This document shows, piece by piece, positions 44,896 to 55,255 of a stretch of 64,000 bases of DNA. The DNA is taken from assembly GCA_963931865.1 (NCBI GenBank), contig OZ007516.1, positions 4,933,897 to 4,997,896 of the forward strand, read 5' to 3'. This DNA comes from Axinella damicornis (taxonomy: Eukaryota > Porifera > Demospongiae > Axinellida > Axinellidae). The first letter of the stretch is position 1; every line of letters starts with the position of its first letter. The notes beneath the pieces are model-generated. The model was not told the origin of the DNA. It made no database searches and was given only the letters and a program-made list of their open reading frames with translations. Both the position numbers and the translations under genes were made by a program.

Positions 44896-47045
44896 AGTAA
44901 GGTAAGGCGGGGCTATTCCGACGGTGGGGTAATTCCGATAGTTGGCTGCCTCTGTTACCAGACAAAGTTTAGTAATTCTTCTGTGGTACCGCAGGGTAGG
45001 TTGAGCGTCAGCCTACCCTGCGCACGGCTGTTTTTCCGTGGACATTTAGCGTTCAATTAAAAATTTACGGTACGCGTAGGACACGCCCCGAAACTAGGCG
45101 GTTCAAATGCGGTGAAAGTTCACTCACTTCACAACCCTATAGGAAGCTTGGCATGCTAGGAATTCGTTGATTAACATTCTTCACAGTTCATACATAACAT
45201 GAAGATAACCATGGATACAAATGCGCAGTTGCTACGCTATACTATGCCAACTGCGCAGCTGCTTCACACTGGGGTATGGGACGAGGTCAGCAGTAGCACT
45301 TGTGTTTGAAGCCATGCAACACCAAGCAGGAAGCGCTTCACAGCCAATGCCTTCCAGGAACTGAACAGGATGGAGAGAGGTACATAACAGAGTGCAATGC
45401 AAAATGATACTTATTTTTGGGGGCTACTTGTGAGCCTTGGAAATACAACAAATAAACATCATAGGTGCAGCTACAATGGCACATCATCTCAGCCTGGAGA
45501 CGTACTACATCCTGTGGAGGGAGAATCCAAACACCAGAGCATCTGTCTACAAGTATAAGGTTGTACATGGAAACGTTAAGAGCTACATTCTGGGTCGATG
45601 CGACCACCGATCCACCTGACGTCTGGCACCAACAAACATTCTACAATGGCTGCTATGCAGAGGCATTCAGCTGCGGTCTCCAAGGTTCATCCATACTACC
45701 ACAGTTGAGGTTTTCACCTGGGAGGGACATTTAGAAGAGTGTGCTGTCATCATTATATTGATGTGTGTGTGTGTGTGTGCGTGTGCATGCGCGCGCGCAC
45801 GCGTGCGTGTAACAGAATTAGGTGTTTGGCAAGACTAGTGATGCGAGACCTTTGTACCCTGTGACCTTTGTATTTACTTATTGTAGTCTAACCAAGTGCT
45901 AAATGCTCTTTGCTGGAGACACTACTACACAAGGCTGGCTGTTTGTGCAGCAGAGCGATGAGCTATGCTGATCCCAAGAGGTGTAAGTTCACGAGACCTC
46001 TGAAAGAGAGAACTGTCGTGGGCCACGTTATCGTAAGATAGCCATGAGGGAGGTGAAAGCTCAGGCCAGACATCAGAACCTAGAGCTGTGTTAAGGGCCA
46101 AACTCGCACAGACACAATACAGAGCGAAGTGAGCAAATCTACTTGTACGCACTATACAGACTTCCAAAACTGGACGTCATCGTACATGTTATATACTGGG
46201 TATATACATTGGTGGCACATTGGGGCTGGACTCATGGGAGATCAAGGAGCCGAGTCTGTCTATGCCCACTTCTGAGACCTAATATCAAGGAATCGTCAAG
46301 CCTGTAGACAGATTCAAGTGTATGGTCATCGAGCATTACATGGAATCCACACCAGAACTCGGCCCCAGACGTGAACGCCCATATCATCGAAAATGGGAGA
46401 TGAAACAACATTTTCTGTGGTCTTTTGATTTAGTGTGCTGTGTAAGTTCCACAGGAGGCATTCCATACCTTTGTCATTCCCACTTGCTGCAATGCCATAA
46501 CCTACACGCGGAAATATATACACCTTCTTTGATGGCGTACCCCGCGCGACAAAAAATAAGTATCATATAAACTCACTGCCTACTTACAAGTTCATGAATT
46601 TTCCTCATCAGAGCACCTCTCCACTTTCACTGAAGCGCTTCTGGTTTGCTGTGAGACCCTCAGTTTCTGGAGGAAGCGTCTCGCCATACTTGAAGTCGTA
46701 TCTCCTGCGTCCCTCACAAGATTTCGCTCTTTTTTTGACCATCGTGTAGAGCTAGCTGTCCTTTCTAAATCTAGCCTATACACGTGGCTCCAGCGGTCAC
46801 GCGGTTATCACGCGAAGCCAGAGAACAGCCCATGTTTAAAACCGGAAACGCGGTTGCTAAGGCGTTGACGCGCGTTGCCATCGCACGAAAAAATTTCGGG
46901 GGCGTGTCTAAATGTCCACGTCGCGATTGCGCAAAAACAGCCGTGTGCGGTACCACAGAAGAATTACCAAACTTTGTCTGGTTAGAAAGGCAGCCAACTA
47001 TCGGAATTACCCCACCGTCGAAATAGCCCCGCCTTACCTTAACTT
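44896..47045. mobile_element. DNA transposon with about 150-bp TIRs, no recognised transposase
   Basis: Left CAAGTAAGGTAAGGCGGGGC... (44894-45110) is the inverted copy of 46875-47045; conserved blocks include 'GGTGGGGTAATTCCGATAGT' and 'CTTCTGTGGTACCGCA'. The 1.8-kb interior has only short ORFs (a 60-codon frame at 45437 reading ...RENPNTRASVYKYKVVHG... is the most protein-like). No target duplication is obvious. Confidence 0.75.
45763..45810. repeat. Alternating purine-pyrimidine tract, (TG)n then (CG)n
   Basis: About 48 bp of TG/CG/CA steps including GCGCGCGCACGCGTGCGTGT, a Z-DNA-prone sequence. Confidence 0.9.
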
Positions 47046-47090
47046 GCGCTTGCTCAGCCTCATTTATAATAAGTTAGCAGTCCCAGCAAC

Positions 47091-47262
47091 TACTTCACGA
47101 TTGCGTCCGCTTCAGCTGCTGCTCCCCCCGATTGCAGTTGTGGATTCCGATTGCTCCGATTGTGTCCGCGTTTGCTCCGCGATTGTGCGCGTCCGCGGCC
47201 CTATAGCGCCAGCTTCAGCCGCTACTTCTCGATTGCGTCCGCTTCAGCTGCTGCTCTCTGAT
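47091..47262. repeat. Minisatellite, TTGCGTCCGCTTCAGCTGCT family
   Basis: About four to five variable copies of a roughly 30-bp unit; the same family forms a longer array at 54617-54843. Confidence 0.8.
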
Positions 47263-47494
47263 GGTAAGTTGAGGGACCCTGGTAAAATGGGGACCCTTGG
47301 GAAAATAGGGACCCCTTACCTTTCCGTTAAAGTATAGATGGGTTTTACCTGTCAATTGACATCTCTACATGTACCGTAGCGTACCCACTCTCTGTTCATG
47401 CCAAAGTTACTGCACAGGGTTCAAAAGCAGTGTAGTAAGGGCCCACCCATCATATAAATCTTGAGCCGAGCGCAACAGTGTCATCGTCGTGAAT

Positions 47495-47697
47495 GACTCC
47501 CGTTGTACGTGACTCCCGGTCACTGCTGCCTAGGCGTCAGTGACTCCCGGTCACTCACACCTAGGCGTGAATGACTCCCCGAACATTAATGCCTAGGTGC
47601 GAGTGACTCCCCCCTGACGGCAATGACTCCCAGGGGTCACTCGTGCCTAGGCGGCAATGTTCGGGGAGTCACTTACGCCTAGGTATGATTGACTCCT
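47495..47697. repeat. Palindromic minisatellite, GTGACTCCC / TGCCTAGGCG units
   Basis: Units of about 30 bp built on (A/G)TGACTCCC and (T/C)GCCTAGG(C/T). The left and right halves are inverted: 'GACTCCCCGAACATTAATGC' against 'GGCAATGTTCGGGGAGTC'. Related diverged units at 48163-48262. Confidence 0.85.
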
Positions 47698-47720
47698 GCG
47701 CGTATGGAGAGCATAATATT

Positions 47721-47874
47721 CATGACTTGGAGAAAAAGATAACACTGGAGGTAAAATAATTATTATAACTTTCAGAGATATAATAAACACAAGTATGCAT
47801 GACTTGGAGAAAAAGATAACACTGGAGGTAAAATAATTATTATAACTTTCAGAGATATAATAAACACAAGTATG
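47721..47874. repeat. Exact 77-bp tandem duplication
   Basis: 47721-47797 and 47798-47874 are identical, from CATGACTTGGAGAAAAAGAT to CACAAGTATG. Confidence 0.97.
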
Positions 47875-47924
47875 CCAAAAAATTATAGTTGACATATCAA
47901 ATACATAATGCATGCAGTTCTAGT

Positions 47925-48101
47925 ATTCTTCCTGTAATGTAGAACGCCCTTGTCCATCATGAAGTTGTTTCGGCATTTTTGCCGTAGGTTGGCCTTCTCC
48001 ACCTTTGAGAACCAATCGGGATACTTCCCCCGCAGTAGATAATCCTCCACAACACTCAGCTCTGTCCGAAACTCCTCCATACCCGAATAATGACACCGCA
48101 T
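47925..48101 (-). pseudogene. KRBA2-like / retroviral-integrase-related fragment
   Basis: Minus strand frame reads EDYLLRGKYPDWFSKVEKAN then LRQKCRNNFMMDKGVLHYRK. The pattern YLxxGxYPxxxxxxEKANLRxxCxNFxxxxGxLxYxK is the segment before the integrase zinc-binding domain in KRAB-A-domain-containing-2-like and related DDE integrase proteins. Nothing downstream continues it, so it is a fragment. Confidence 0.55.
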
Positions 48102-48309
48102 GATGGCGCATCAGTTTTGTAGCGCCGTAGCATCAGCATTCGGTACGGTCGTACCGTACCGTGAAGGGGAGTCATTCCCGCCAGGGGGGGGGGGGGTCAC
48201 TTCTGCCTTAGGCGCTAATGACCGGGGAGTCACTCACGCCGGGGAGTCACTCACGCCTCTGACAACGGTAATACGGTATGCTTTCTCTGGCGAGCGTTGA
48301 AAAAATGGA

Positions 48310-48480
48310 CTTGTATATTCATAGCCGGTCATTGATATTCACAGCTTACCGCAGCGTTTGTTGTTGAAAGAGTGGGCGGATACTACATGCTAATTAGTCT
48401 GAGTACGTATCTAGCGCCCACCCCAGCTGCGTTCTAATGCCTCCAAACCATGGGCGCTTGATACGTACTCTACGTATGCA
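48310..48480 (+). repeat. Dispersed repeat shared with 19670-19840
   Basis: See partner entry; ends in the imperfect palindrome 'CGTATCTAGCGCCCACC' / 'CATGGGCGCTTGATACG'. Confidence 0.7.
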
Positions 48481-48500
48481 TGTCTGTGCAAGTATTTATT

Positions 48501-49158
48501 ACACTCCTGGTAGGGGGAAAATTGTGCCGCATAATTACACTCCTGGTAGGGGGAAAATTGTGCCGCGTAATTAATGTAAATAAATAATAAATGTTTGACT
48601 ACTTCGGAATGGCGTACAAAGATTCTGACTACACCTCGCCAAGATGCAGTGACACAACCACACAATAATTGTGCTGAAACTCACCTTGGTGGTGGCACTG
48701 GAGATACAAGCGCTTTAATTTGTCTTGGCCATTGCTCGATCGCTCTCTTCGACTTCCGGTGGCAGTACCATTCTTAGGAAAGGCACACCAAGATTATGAC
48801 CACACGGCCGTGATCGTTGTCATTCACTGACGTTTATATGCCGAACTCACCGTGCTGGATAATTTGTGAGTGCTGTAATGTCTCGTCTTCCTTTTGGTCG
48901 CCATTGCTCGCGATCAACTGAGCGTGGTTGCCACGTGGCATGTACGTTAATTGGAATGAAATGCAATACAATAAGCGCTACGGTGAGTCGCAACCGGGGT
49001 TGCAACGCGGCTATGAATGGTTTTATTCGGTACTTGAGAGCACTCTTAGTCTAAATAATTTCTGACCTTCCATCATGGAACTCACGTGATGTGTGATAAT
49101 TGGAACGAACTGTCACACTTAGCTTGTGCTACCATTTAACCGCGGCTACCAGGAGTGC
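48501..49158 (+). mobile_element. CACTCCTGGTA-TIR element, first of two adjacent copies
   Basis: ACACTCCTGGTAGGGGGAAA is itself doubled at 48501 and 48537; right end TACCAGGAGTGC at 49158. Confidence 0.75.
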
Positions 49159-49756
49159 GGTTGCCCCTCGATATAATATAAATAACTCATTCGAGTGATA
49201 GGAATGGCATACGAAGATTCTGACTACACCTTCATGATCGCTATCATGCACAGTCCCAACCGTACAATTTTGGTGCTGAAACTCACCTTGGTGGTGGAGA
49301 TACAAGCGCTTTTGTTGTGCTGCCGGCCGCCATTGCTCAATCACTCTCTTCGACGTTGGTTGCCAGTACAGTCTTACGAAGGCCCCACAAAGATTGCTGT
49401 CGTTCACTGACACTTACATGGCGAAACTCACCGTGCTGGCTAAGTTGTGAGTGCTGTAATAATGTCTTGTCTTACTTTTGGTCGCCATTGCTCGCGATCG
49501 ACTGAGCGTGGTTGCCACGTGGCATGTGCGTTAATTGGAATGAATTGCAATACTTAGCTTGCGCTACGGCGAGTCGCAACCGGGGTTGCAACGCGGCTAT
49601 TATTCGGTACTTGAGAGCACTCTAAATAATTTCTGATCTTCCCTTCCCTATATATAGCTATCATGCATATGGTACTCGGACACTTAATGTGTGATAATTG
49701 GAACGAACTGTCACGCTTAACTTGTGCTACCGTTTAACTGCGGCTACCAGGAGTGC
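49159..49756 (+). mobile_element. CACTCCTGGTA-TIR element, second copy (left end missing)
   Basis: Repeats the interior of the previous copy in the same direction and ends TACCAGGAGTGC at 49756, so the two are a head-to-tail pair sharing one junction. Confidence 0.7.
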
Positions 49757-49793
49757 AGTTGCCCCTCGAACATAGAGCAACAAATATTCATGT

Positions 49794-50415
49794 CAGTGGC
49801 GGATCCAGGATTTTGGAAAGGGGGGCTCGTTTACAGGCTGCCGAAGGCAGCCGCACAGAGGCGCGTAGCGCCGATCAGTCCGCGCGAAGCGGGGAAAATT
49901 TTTTCTCCTTTATTTTTCAGTTATCAGGGTGGGCTCTCGTGGCACCTTCGTGCTTTGCACAGCAAGTTCCAGATGTGAAAGGATTGCAGGACCCGGGGCC
50001 GCCATGTGCTTCCATTTCTTGCTCAAATTTCGCTCATGCAACGGAATAGCTACGTAGCTACTTACACGTAAATATACTAGATCGTGGTCTCGTTCCCAAG
50101 CCAGCTCCACCCTCTCAATTTGGAAGCGGTAAACTTTGTACCCGGAACAACTGTACTCCGCACTGTTACTGCAACGTACGTTTTTCGCAGTGTATTAGAC
50201 AGCTGCTCGTCACCGCTGCAAGCAAGCGCTTGAAAGTATAGTAAGGCCATACGGTAAGTTCTTTGGTAAGAAGGGGGGTTTGACCGAACCCAACGAACTA
50301 CCCCTGGATCCGCCTGGTTGTTGTTGCTGCATGCCATTGCTGCATAATCATTTTTTAGTGTTCCGCCAAAAGGGGTGCATTTGCACCCCCCTTACCCCCC
50401 CTAAATCCGCCACTG
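49794..50415 (+). mobile_element. hAT-like MITE, complete, 5-bp duplication CATGT
   Basis: CAGTGGCGGA at 49794 and TCCGCCACTG ending 50415, with CATGT directly outside at both ends. Both termini are followed by G/C runs. Contains the family blocks 'CTGCCGAAGGCAGC', 'GTCCGCGCGAAGCG', 'GGGCTCTCGTGGCACCTTCG' and, at 50091, a half TAGTCTCG-type end. Confidence 0.88.
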
Positions 50416-50605
50416 CATGTGACGGTGTAGTATCTTGTAATTACTTCCATTTTGTGGTTAATTAAGTTGTGTATATATTGCGTGTATCCATTCAACAATT
50501 CAGTCGGATCCATTGTACATTCCATGCTATGTCACTGAGAACGTTTGCTACATTTACTTCCGAAGTCACGACATATTTTGGCGACGAGGTCGGGACTTAC
50601 CTACG

Positions 50606-51181
50606 ATGGCAGCGTTGTTGGGGAGGATTGATCAGTTCGAATCCGAGCAGGAACAATGGCCTCAATACGTAGAGAGGCTGGAACAGTTCTTCAAGGCTAA
50701 CAAGATCATAGGAGATGGGAAAGCAGCCAAGCGACGTGCTACCCTCCTTTCCGTTATGGGTCCAGCGCCCTACCGATTGTTACGAAGCCTCTTATCCCCA
50801 ATCAAGCCGACCGAAAAGTCGTTCGAGGAGCTTGTTGCCGTACTTACCGCACACTACAACCCGCCGCCGTCGGAGGTCATGCAACGTTTCCGTTTCAACT
50901 CCAGGTGTCGAAAGACAGGAGAGTCCGTAGCAGCGTATGTGGCTGAGTTACGCCGGCTAGCCGAATTTTGTAACTATGGACCTACCTTGGATAAAATACT
51001 CCGGGACCGACTCGTTTGGGGCATCAATGAGGAGAGCATCCAAAAGAAGTTGCTGCAGGAAAAAGACCTCACCTTGCAGAAAGCGTTGACCTTGGCCAAG
51101 GGGTCTGAGACTGCTACAAAGAATGTGAAAGAAATGAATGCGCCCCAGCAAGAGTGGGCTTCGAACAGAGTAACTTCCTGA
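50606..51181 (+). pseudogene. Gag of element 1
   Basis: From ATG at 50606 (MAALLGRIDQFESEQEQWPQ) the frame covers the Ty3-type retrotransposon Gag domain (YVERLEQFFKANKI, RFNSRCRKTGESVAAYVAEL RRLAEFC). Two CCHC knuckles (CHRCGTPGHLATVC, CHKCKKRAHLARVC) follow in another frame at 51250-51340, so one base has been gained near 51175. Confidence 0.85.
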
Positions 51182-51533
51182 GCCTGTGCATAAGGTTGCA
51201 GGGAGAAGATCGAAGCCTCACACCAATGGTGGTGGAGTGACTTGTCATCGCTGTGGCACCCCTGGTCACCTGGCGACTGTGTGCAAATTTAGCTACACCA
51301 TTTGCCACAAATGCAAGAAAAGGGCACACTTGGCAAGAGTATGTCGGAGTTCGAGTACGTCCAAACCCCAAACCCCTTCCCCGAGGAGCAGATCAATGAG
51401 ACCCAAATCTACTTCACAACCAGTTCGGCAAGTTGACGAGCCGGAATCCGAGACCGACTCAGAGGACTCCTTGGCCATCTTGACTGTGGAACGCTAAAAG
51501 GATCGTCTACCGCCAATTCAGGTATGTATTGGG

Positions 51534-52397
51534 GTGGATAATTGCTCTGTTACCATGGAGGTAGACACTGGTGCCTCAGTGTCAATCATGTCTGAAGCTG
51601 TGTACCACAAATTGTGGCCAGGGAGGAGCCTAAGTACAAGCCCTATCAGATTGCAGACCTACTCAAAGGAACTGATGGCTGTAGTGGGTGGTACAGAAGT
51701 GCAGGTGGTCTATGAAGGTTGGACAGCTAAGGGAGAAGGGCCCACCCTCCTGGGAAGAAACTGGCTGAGCAAGATAAGGTTGAATTGGAGCCAGATACAT
51801 TACACTTCAAGTCAGGGGTTGCAAGATCTATTTGGGAAGTATGGGGAAATATTCCAGGAAGGCCTAGGGACCTTCAAAGATTGTGAGGCAACCATTGAGG
51901 TTGACCCTGATGCTGTTCCCCAATTCTGCAAGGCCCGAACCTTGCCTTATTCCATGCGCCAGCAGGTGGAGGATGAGCTAGACAGGTTGGTAGCAGAAGG
52001 AACACTGGAACCAGTCGACTACTCGGATTGGGCCGCTCCAATTGTAGCTGTGCTCAAAAGTGACCGCAAGAGTGTGCGCATATGTGGGGATTTTCGGATA
52101 ACAGTTAATCCTGTGTCCAAGCTGAACCGTTACCCCATACCCAAAGCGGAGGATTTGTTTGCCACACTTGAACGAGGGAAACCCTTCACGAAATTGGACT
52201 TGAGCCAAGCTTACCAGCAGTTGAAGCTGGATGAAGGGTCGAGGAAGTACGTGGTCATCAATACCCACAAGGGTCTTTTCCGGTACACCCGCCTGCCTTA
52301 CGGCATCTCTTCTGCACCGGGGATCTTCCAGAAAGCCATGGAAGGCCTCCTACAGGGCATCCCCCATGTCACTGTGTATATCTTGATGATATCTTGA
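51534..52397 (+). pseudogene. Protease and N-terminal RT of element 1
   Basis: Aspartic protease motif MEVDTGASVSIMS, then an internal deletion after VVYEGWTAKGEG, then GPTLLGRNWL and RT motifs VRICGDFRITVN, FTKLDLSQAYQQL, RLPYGISSAPGIFQ. The frame ends HVTVYILMIS*, where YLDDIL is expected. Confidence 0.85.
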
Positions 52398-52849
52398 TAA
52401 CGGGTGAGACAGAAGCAGAGCACTTGAAGTCTCTGGAGCAAGTGCTGGACCACCTAGCCAAGGCTGGGTTGAGAGTTAAAAAGCCCAAGTGCAAATTCAT
52501 GGCACCTTCTGTGGCCTACCTTGGTCATGTGATTGATGCGGAGGGACTTCATCCACTCCCAGACAAGGTGCATGCCATCCAGCAGGCTCCTACTCCCAAG
52601 AATGTGACTGAGCTAAAGTCATACCTCGGGTTACTGACCTATTATGGGAAATTTCTCCCGAATTTGTCATCCCGTTTGGCTCCACTGCACAAACTGCTCC
52701 GCAAGCATGTTGAGTGGAAGTGGTCGTCCGAGCAAGACAAAGCGTTTCAGGACTCCAAGGATCTGCTCACGTCTTCACGGTTGTTGGTTCATTTTGATCC
52801 TAAGCTTCCCCTACTTCTGGCCTGTGACGCCTCGGCTTACGGCATCGTC
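52394..52849 (+). pseudogene. C-terminal RT and start of RNase H of element 1
   Basis: Reads HLKSLEQVLDHLAKAGLRVK, YLGHVIDAEGLHPLPDKV, LKSYLGLLTYYGKFLPNLSS and LPLLLACDASAYGIV; the catalytic Asp of RNase H is in CDAS. The foldback insertion begins right after. Confidence 0.85.
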
Positions 52850-53446
52850 TAGCCTCGTTCCCAGGCCCGAGACGGTGAGGAGAAAAGGGCCTGGTTTCCA
52901 CTGTTTGCGCATGCGCTTAATTATCTGTAACCGTAACACGTATTCATAAGGGGGAGGGTGCAAATGACGTCTTCGTAGTCACATGGTTGAGGGTGTGACG
53001 CTACCTATTTTTGCTACACTGGTCCTCGATCCGAGAGATGAGGGGCGACACAACCACAATTGCACTGCCACCAGCAACAGACTTACCGGACATTCTTTAT
53101 TCAAAACAACGGAAGAGTCTGGTAGCATACTGACTCCACCCGGTCGGTGCGACGGTAGCTACACGAAAACATCCCATCGTTCAGTCGCAGGTCGCTGTTC
53201 TAGCTCAATTCAGGAGCGCCTTGCCGTCTGAGGACATAGGAGAGCACGATCGAGAGCTGTTGTAACGCACACCACTACTTAGCTAGTTAACTGTACGGAT
53301 GACGTTATCCACTTCGACGTCACAAGTGTACAAACATAATCGAACGTCCACGGTGCCGGTGGAATTCCACCGCTAGTTAGCGCATGCGCAAACAGTGGAA
53401 ACCAGGCCCTTTTCTCCTCGCCGTCTCGGGCCTGGGAACGAGGCTA
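52850..53446. mobile_element. Foldback element, TAGCCTCG family, inserted in pol, exact 9-bp duplication
   Basis: 597 bp with arms of about 68 bp (TAGCCTCGTTCCCAGGCCCG ... GCGCATGCG). GGCATCGTC is repeated exactly at 52841-52849 and 53447-53455. The uninterrupted version of the site exists at 53943-53955 (GGCATTGTC once), so target, ends and duplication length are all directly readable. The interior (52930-53380) has no recognised ORF. Confidence 0.95.
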
Positions 53447-53500
53447 GGCATCGTCCATCCTGCCATCCCACAAGGAATCTTTAGTGACTACAGAGCACAA

Positions 53501-53712
53501 TCATTGTTGTGCACACAGTTGAGAGGACAAGATCTCAAGTGAACAACATGCACAGATTATTCACTTTGTGGTAATGCACAAGCCGACAGCTGATGGTAGC
53601 TACTACTTCCACGTGTGGCGAAGTGCATGCTGAGTTCTCTAGTAGTCACCATACTAGTCATAGATAGGTAAGAGTGTAGATGTTAACATTATTGTGTTTC
53701 TGCTCTTCATAG
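53501..53712. other. Gene B intron 1, right end
   Basis: From about 53625 the sequence matches 11525-11628, the end of gene A intron 1 (GTGCATGCTGAGTTC, AGTCACCATACTAGT). Confidence 0.6.
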
Positions 53713-53724
53713 AAAATCCCTGTA

Positions 53725-53812
53725 ATGGCTGACTTCCTGTGGTTGGCAGCTGGACTGTTGGTCTTCATTTCTCTGTCTGCAGTCCATCCACCTATTGCAG
53801 ATGTTCATTCAG
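53725..53812 (+). CDS. Gene B exon 1: signal peptide
   Basis: Acceptor CTCTTCATAG (ending 53712), donor GTATAC, 88 nt, phase 1. MADFLWLAAGLLVFISLSAV then HPPIADVHS. Confidence 0.7.
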
Positions 53813-53851
53813 GTATACATACATGTATCTGTGAAGGATGTTTATCTGTCA

Positions 53852-54026
53852 TGTGAATTGTTCATTGTATTTATACGGGTACGGTTGTTGGTTCATTTTG
53901 ATCCTAAGCTTCCCCTACTTCTGGCCTGTGACGCCTCGGCTTACGGCATTGTCCATCCTGCCATCCCACATGCAAGGAATCTTTAATGACTACAATGTGA
54001 ATTGTTCATTGTATTTATACGGGTAC
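53852..54026. repeat. Retroelement fragment between 31-bp direct repeats
   Basis: TGTGAATTGTTCATTGTATT... (31 bp) at 53852-53882 and again at 53996-54026; between them 113 bp match element 1 RNase H (52783-52849 joined to 53447-53495). The gene A intron has the surrounding sequence but no insert. Confidence 0.9.
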
Positions 54027-54145
54027 ACACTGATGTACAGTTACAAGCAGCATACCAGTGCAGGTTAATTTGCTGGTGCGTAATAGCTAAATGGTTCTTC
54101 CCATGCATAATCATTACATTTCTTCTGTGTTTATTTCTGGTGAAG

Positions 54146-54237
54146 GTATCGAGCTGCAGGAGTGTGATAGAGGGACAGTGTGGGATGGGGTGGAAAAAAG
54201 GGAGTCTTTTCTCATGCTACCTGCCCAGGATGCACAA
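54146..54237 (+). CDS. Gene B exon 2
   Basis: 92 nt, acceptor TGGTGAAG, donor GTGAGT, phases 1 to 0; GIELQECDRGTVWDGVEKRE then SFLMLPAQDAQ. In this copy the frame also stays open past the donor to 54459, so an intron-retaining form would add 74 residues; gene A cannot do this. Confidence 0.65.
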
Positions 54238-54616
54238 GTGAGTTGCGCATTCATTTCGCACCATACCGTGTATACGTACACCGGGAAATTTGGCGACCGT
54301 TTTAATTGTGGCGATTTGGAAGTCAATCACCAAATTAAACTATCAAATGGCTGGCCAGATCGACTGTCGGTACGCGTGGTGAGGCAAGATCACCTCCACA
54401 CCACTTTTGTCTCACTTTATAGCCACAAGTCTGACGAAAAGAGGATATCCCTTCAATAGTGTGATTGCAACCCAATGTCACAATGAAGCAAAGTATATGT
54501 AGGTGTACTATGGATTAATATATACAAGTAGCTGAGCTCGCTTCGCTCACTCAGCTACTTCCCTCTTGTTCGCCTACGCATGTAATTCGGCGCCGGACAG
54601 CTCTCTGTCAGAGCTG

Positions 54617-54843
54617 CTGCTCACCGATTGCGTCCGCTTCAGCTGCTGCTTGCCGATTGCATCGATCCGCTTCAACTGCTGTTCCCTGTTTGCGTCCGCT
54701 TCAGCTGCTGCTCGCCACTTGTGTCTGCTTCAGCTGCTACTCCCTGATTGCGTCCGTTTCAACTGCTCCCCGATTGCGTGCGCTTCGGCTGCTGCTCCCC
54801 AATTGCGTCCGCTTCGATTGCTGCTCCCCGATTGCATCCGCTT
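54617..54843. repeat. Minisatellite, TTGCGTCCGCTTCAGCTGCT family
   Basis: Eight or nine units of about 27-33 bp. The Cys/Leu/Ala-rich ORFs here are products of the repeat. Confidence 0.88.
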
Positions 54844-54995
54844 AACGCTTGTAGCCTCACCTGTTCTGGAAGATTCCAGCCCATGCCTAATGTTCTCGAA
54901 CGTTCTCCGCGGATTTCGAGGTTCAGTAAATTGAAGTACGAAGGTCGTGCGTCACTAGTCTAGTCCTGCCCCACGAACATCCCACTTCCGTCACT

Positions 54996-55014
54996 CACAC
55001 ACACACACACACTC
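54996..55014. repeat. (CA)n microsatellite
   Basis: About nine CA units. Confidence 0.9.
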
Positions 55015-55077
55015 AGTTAAAATCTTAATATATTGATAGCAGCAACTTACAAGACTATGTGACTCTCTGCACTCTAG

Positions 55078-55255
55078 CCCATGGTAAAGTACATGTGGGC
55101 AAACAGGCCGAAGGAAGGTTACTGCAGGAAGAGATCATGTCGTGTGAGAGCAAGACGGGAAATGGTGTGGTCAAGGAGTAGTGCCATGGTCATCATTCTC
55201 CTCCTACTCCGGTCAGGAGACGTTGAGAGCAACCCTGGACCAAAGACTGGACAAG
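55078..55255 (+). CDS. Gene B exon 3: hydrophobic stretch and 2A motif
   Basis: Acceptor CTCTGCACTCTAG, donor GTTTGT after 55255, 178 nt, phases 0 to 1. Reads (P)MVKYMWANRPKEGYCRKR, then MVWSRSSAMVIILLLLRS and GDVESNPGP (55216-55242), then KTGQ. Against gene A it has a 12-nt gain in total, all in frame. Both copies keep the D-x-E-x-NPGP residues although neighbouring residues have changed. Confidence 0.75.

Larger units (their letters stand above)
50418..53500 (+). mobile_element. Ty3/gypsy retrotransposon, decayed (element 1)
   Basis: Order LTR-like leader, gag, zinc knuckles, protease, RT, start of RNase H. A plausible 156-bp LTR (TGTGACGG ... TCACGACA, 50418-50573) is followed by a PBS-like TGGCGACGAGGTCGGGAC (50579). 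Reading breaks near 51175 (between Gag and knuckles), 51497, 52385 (2-nt gain at the YLDD motif). RNase H stops after LLACDASAYGIV and no integrase or 3' LTR follows. It is interrupted by a foldback element at 52850-53446. It lies in gene B intron 1. Confidence 0.85.

Noticed and set aside
45338..46167. Several 60-90-codon ORFs inside the 44896-47045 element
   Set aside because: None shows a DDE, zinc-finger or helicase motif; reported only as element interior.
54566..54963. Cys/Leu-rich ORFs
   Set aside because: They are translations of the minisatellite at 54617-54843 in three frames.
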